64,000 nt of DNA, taken from positions 101,262 through 165,261 of the forward strand of contig NZ_CAKJTJ010000008.1 in the NCBI RefSeq assembly GCF_917563925.1, in the 5' to 3' direction. The DNA comes from Sutcliffiella rhizosphaerae. Its GTDB lineage: Bacteria > Bacillota > Bacilli > Bacillales > Bacillaceae_I. Each line of letters opens with the position of its first letter. Position 1 is the first letter of the stretch. Position numbers and translations under genes: made by a program. The notes beneath the pieces were generated by a model that was given only the letters and a program-made list of their open reading frames with translations, was not told where the DNA came from and did not search any database. Positions 62,479 through 64,000 of this stretch are shown piece by piece.

Positions 62479-63777
62479 TTAACTACGTGATAAAGTAGTA
62501 TTAAGTTTGTTAATAGGTATTGAAATAATAATTAGCATAATAAAAATAAACAAACTCGTTGAGAATATAGAATTTGACGAAACAACAATAAAAATAAGAG
62601 ATAGAAAGAAAAGTAAAGAAAAATAAAAACTTAGCACTTCTGCTGTCTTAATTGAACTAAAAATTGTATATCCAAAAAGCAACAATAAAAGCAATAAACC
62701 AATAATCCCAGAATAAAGCATTACAGAAAGAAAAGGATTGTGTGGATAGTCTTCTTGCAAATTAGTTCCAAAAATCGAAGCATATTTTGGTAGGTAACCA
62801 AATCCGCCACCCACAAATGCTTCCAAAAGGTTATATTCATTATAAAGATTTAAAGCATAGTCCCATCGATCTGTTCTAGGATTCATACTCTCTTCCATGT
62901 TTTGAAGTTTTAATGTACTAAATCTATATTCTAACTGTTGAAGACTTGTGTTTTCTTGAAAATTAAAACTAATACCGGTGATAGAGGCTAAAAAATAAAT
63001 GAAAATTATTGAAATAGTCGCAATTATTGCTGATTTTATTATTTTTTTGAAATTTTTGCGGAAGCGTAAGATGAATTTTAATAATAAATATATAACAATA
63101 ACAAAAATAATTGCTGCAACTATCCAGCCACGACGTGATCCAGCAAACAACAATGAAGAAAAAATACAGCTAAATGTAATTATATAAAAAAACATTGTTG
63201 ATAGTTTATTTGCTTTGCTTATTAAGTAGATGGTCATTATTAACCCAACAGTCATTGCAAAACTATACATGTTGTAATCACGTACTAATGATGTACCTGG
63301 TGGATAATAGTCATTAAAAAAGAACCTGTCTAGTTTTGTATCTCCTAGTAAAGCGTAAAATTTATGAAGTGATATAATAGATATTAAAAAAGTTGTAATA
63401 GCAGTATATTTAGCAATTTTATTTATGAGTAAGTTATATTGATCTTTTTGAATATCACTTAGCAAAGCCCATATGATAAAAAAGCTAAAAATATTTGTTA
63501 AATCAGATATATTGTTTTTATAGATAATTCCACCATTAAACAACATTCCTATCAGATAGACTACAACATTTAGAAGAAAGAAAAAAAATCCCACATTTAA
63601 ATTCAACCTAAACCTACCAGTAATAACTTTCATAAATCCAAAAAATAAAACCAAAAGACCGAATAAAGGGAATCCATAAGGATATGATAATGATAGTACA
63701 GATATAGCAAATAGAATTGAAACACTATTCACACTATTATTGAGGTAAGAAAAAGGCTTCAAAACATACTTCTCCAT
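62479..63777 (-). CDS. O-antigen ligase / polymerase-like membrane protein
   Basis: A 432-aa protein with about ten to twelve transmembrane segments and a large extracytoplasmic loop (~270-350) that contains RTDRWDYALNLYNEYNLLEA, AFVGGGFGYLPKYASIFGTN and DYPHNPFLSVMLYSGIIG. The last is the H-N-x-F/L-L motif of the Wzy_C/WaaL family (PF04932). It is probably involved in polymerising or ligating a surface polysaccharide. Strongly AT-rich and isolated here; a polysaccharide locus may continue beyond the window. Confidence 0.8.
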   Translation of the reverse strand: MEKYVLKPFSYLNNSVNSVSILFAISVLSLSYPYGFPLFGLLVLFFGFMKVITGRFRLNLNVGFFFFLLNVVVYLIGMLFNGGIIYKNNISDLTNIFSFFIIWALLSDIQKDQYNLLINKIAKYTAITTFLISIISLHKFYALLGDTKLDRFFFNDYYPPGTSLVRDYNMYSFAMTVGLIMTIYLISKANKLSTMFFYIITFSCIFSSLLFAGSRRGWIVAAIIFVIVIYLLLKFILRFRKNFKKIIKSAIIATISIIFIYFLASITGISFNFQENTSLQQLEYRFSTLKLQNMEESMNPRTDRWDYALNLYNEYNLLEAFVGGGFGYLPKYASIFGTNLQEDYPHNPFLSVMLYSGIIGLLLLLLLFGYTIFSSIKTAEVLSFYFSLLFFLSLIFIVVSSNSIFSTSLFIFIMLIIISIPINKLNTTLSRS

Positions 63778-64000
63778 TCTTTGATAGTTGACACAATAGA
63801 TACTATATTAATATTTGCAAATTCATAAGTCCTACGCTTGCCTCAGATTATCTAGATGAAAACTTTACTTCTATGAAAATTCAATAGTATATTATTAAGA
63901 ACGGGATTACTTTCAATTTTTTGTATCACTTAATATAACGTGAAAAATTGTTAAATCCCAATCAAAATTATTATTAGTTTATGTGTTATAAATATTAATA

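Overview
The window looks like chromosome of a low-GC Gram-positive spore-former of the Bacillaceae (Bacillus sensu lato). The grounds are AGGAGG-type ribosome sites with frequent TTG and GTG starts, an S-box (SAM-I) riboswitch, a DUF1659/DUF2922/YvrJ trio, a ComK competence regulator, a FapA-like DUF342 protein, CWB2 cell-wall repeats and an RRNPP-type peptide quorum-sensing regulator. No species is claimed.

Layout. 1-5.5 kb: an iron/phosphonate-type ABC importer operon (minus) diverges from a secreted glycerophosphodiesterase (plus); both have a terminator-like hairpin in the 5' leader. 5.5-8.5 kb: a 21-bp-period repeat array, a MerR-like coiled-coil DNA-binding protein surrounded by GCGATA motifs, a frameshifted SRPBCC gene and a membrane protein. 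8.5-14.6 kb: the ribose operon (rbsR, rbsD, rbsA, rbsC, rbsB, rbsK). 14.7-25.3 kb: the most interesting part, a peptide quorum-sensing pair (51-aa secreted pro-peptide and a HTH+TPR regulator) next to a seven-gene AT-rich RiPP operon of thiopeptide type (precursor, LanB dehydratase, SpaB_C cyclase-like protein, RRE/ThiF-like partner, YcaO cyclodehydratase, SagB-like oxidase, MATE exporter). The promoters of pro-peptide and RiPP precursor share two motifs at near-equal distances, so the operon is probably quorum controlled. The precursor is only 45 aa and its predicted 14-residue core has a single Cys, very unlike Cys-rich classical thiopeptides.

25.6-31 kb: three small conserved genes, the FapA-like protein and a GGDEF-EAL-PAS-histidine kinase fusion. 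31.3-34 kb: a MITE-like repeat and a LuxR-type sensor regulator. 34.4-37.7 kb: an S-box-controlled sulfonate-type importer. 38-39.8 kb: a NERD protein, a small membrane protein and a 51-bp tandem repeat. 39.8-47.3 kb: a catabolic locus (flavin reductase-like protein, Na+ symporter, LeuCD-like hydro-lyase, CoA transferase, HMG-CoA-lyase-like enzyme, GntR regulator) that could degrade a C5-C6 dicarboxylate through a CoA thioester. 47.4-52.5 kb: a second NERD protein and a second catabolic operon (DUF1932 dehydrogenase, RpiR regulator, RraA-type aldolase, DctM-like transporter). 52.9-59.7 kb: a lipoprotein, a histidine phosphatase, a small pRiA4b-ORF3-like protein and a 1377-aa surface protein. 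60-62.1 kb: a comK pseudogene followed by an intact comK. 62.5-63.8 kb: an O-antigen-ligase-like membrane protein.

The intergenic DNA is rich in repeats of several kinds: 21-bp-period CGTCGATAT arrays at three loci, a palindrome centred on GGGGACTGTCCCC at six loci and often touching a stop codon, a 22-nt-period TGGCTCA array, a 51-bp tandem repeat and a 300-bp element with inverted termini.
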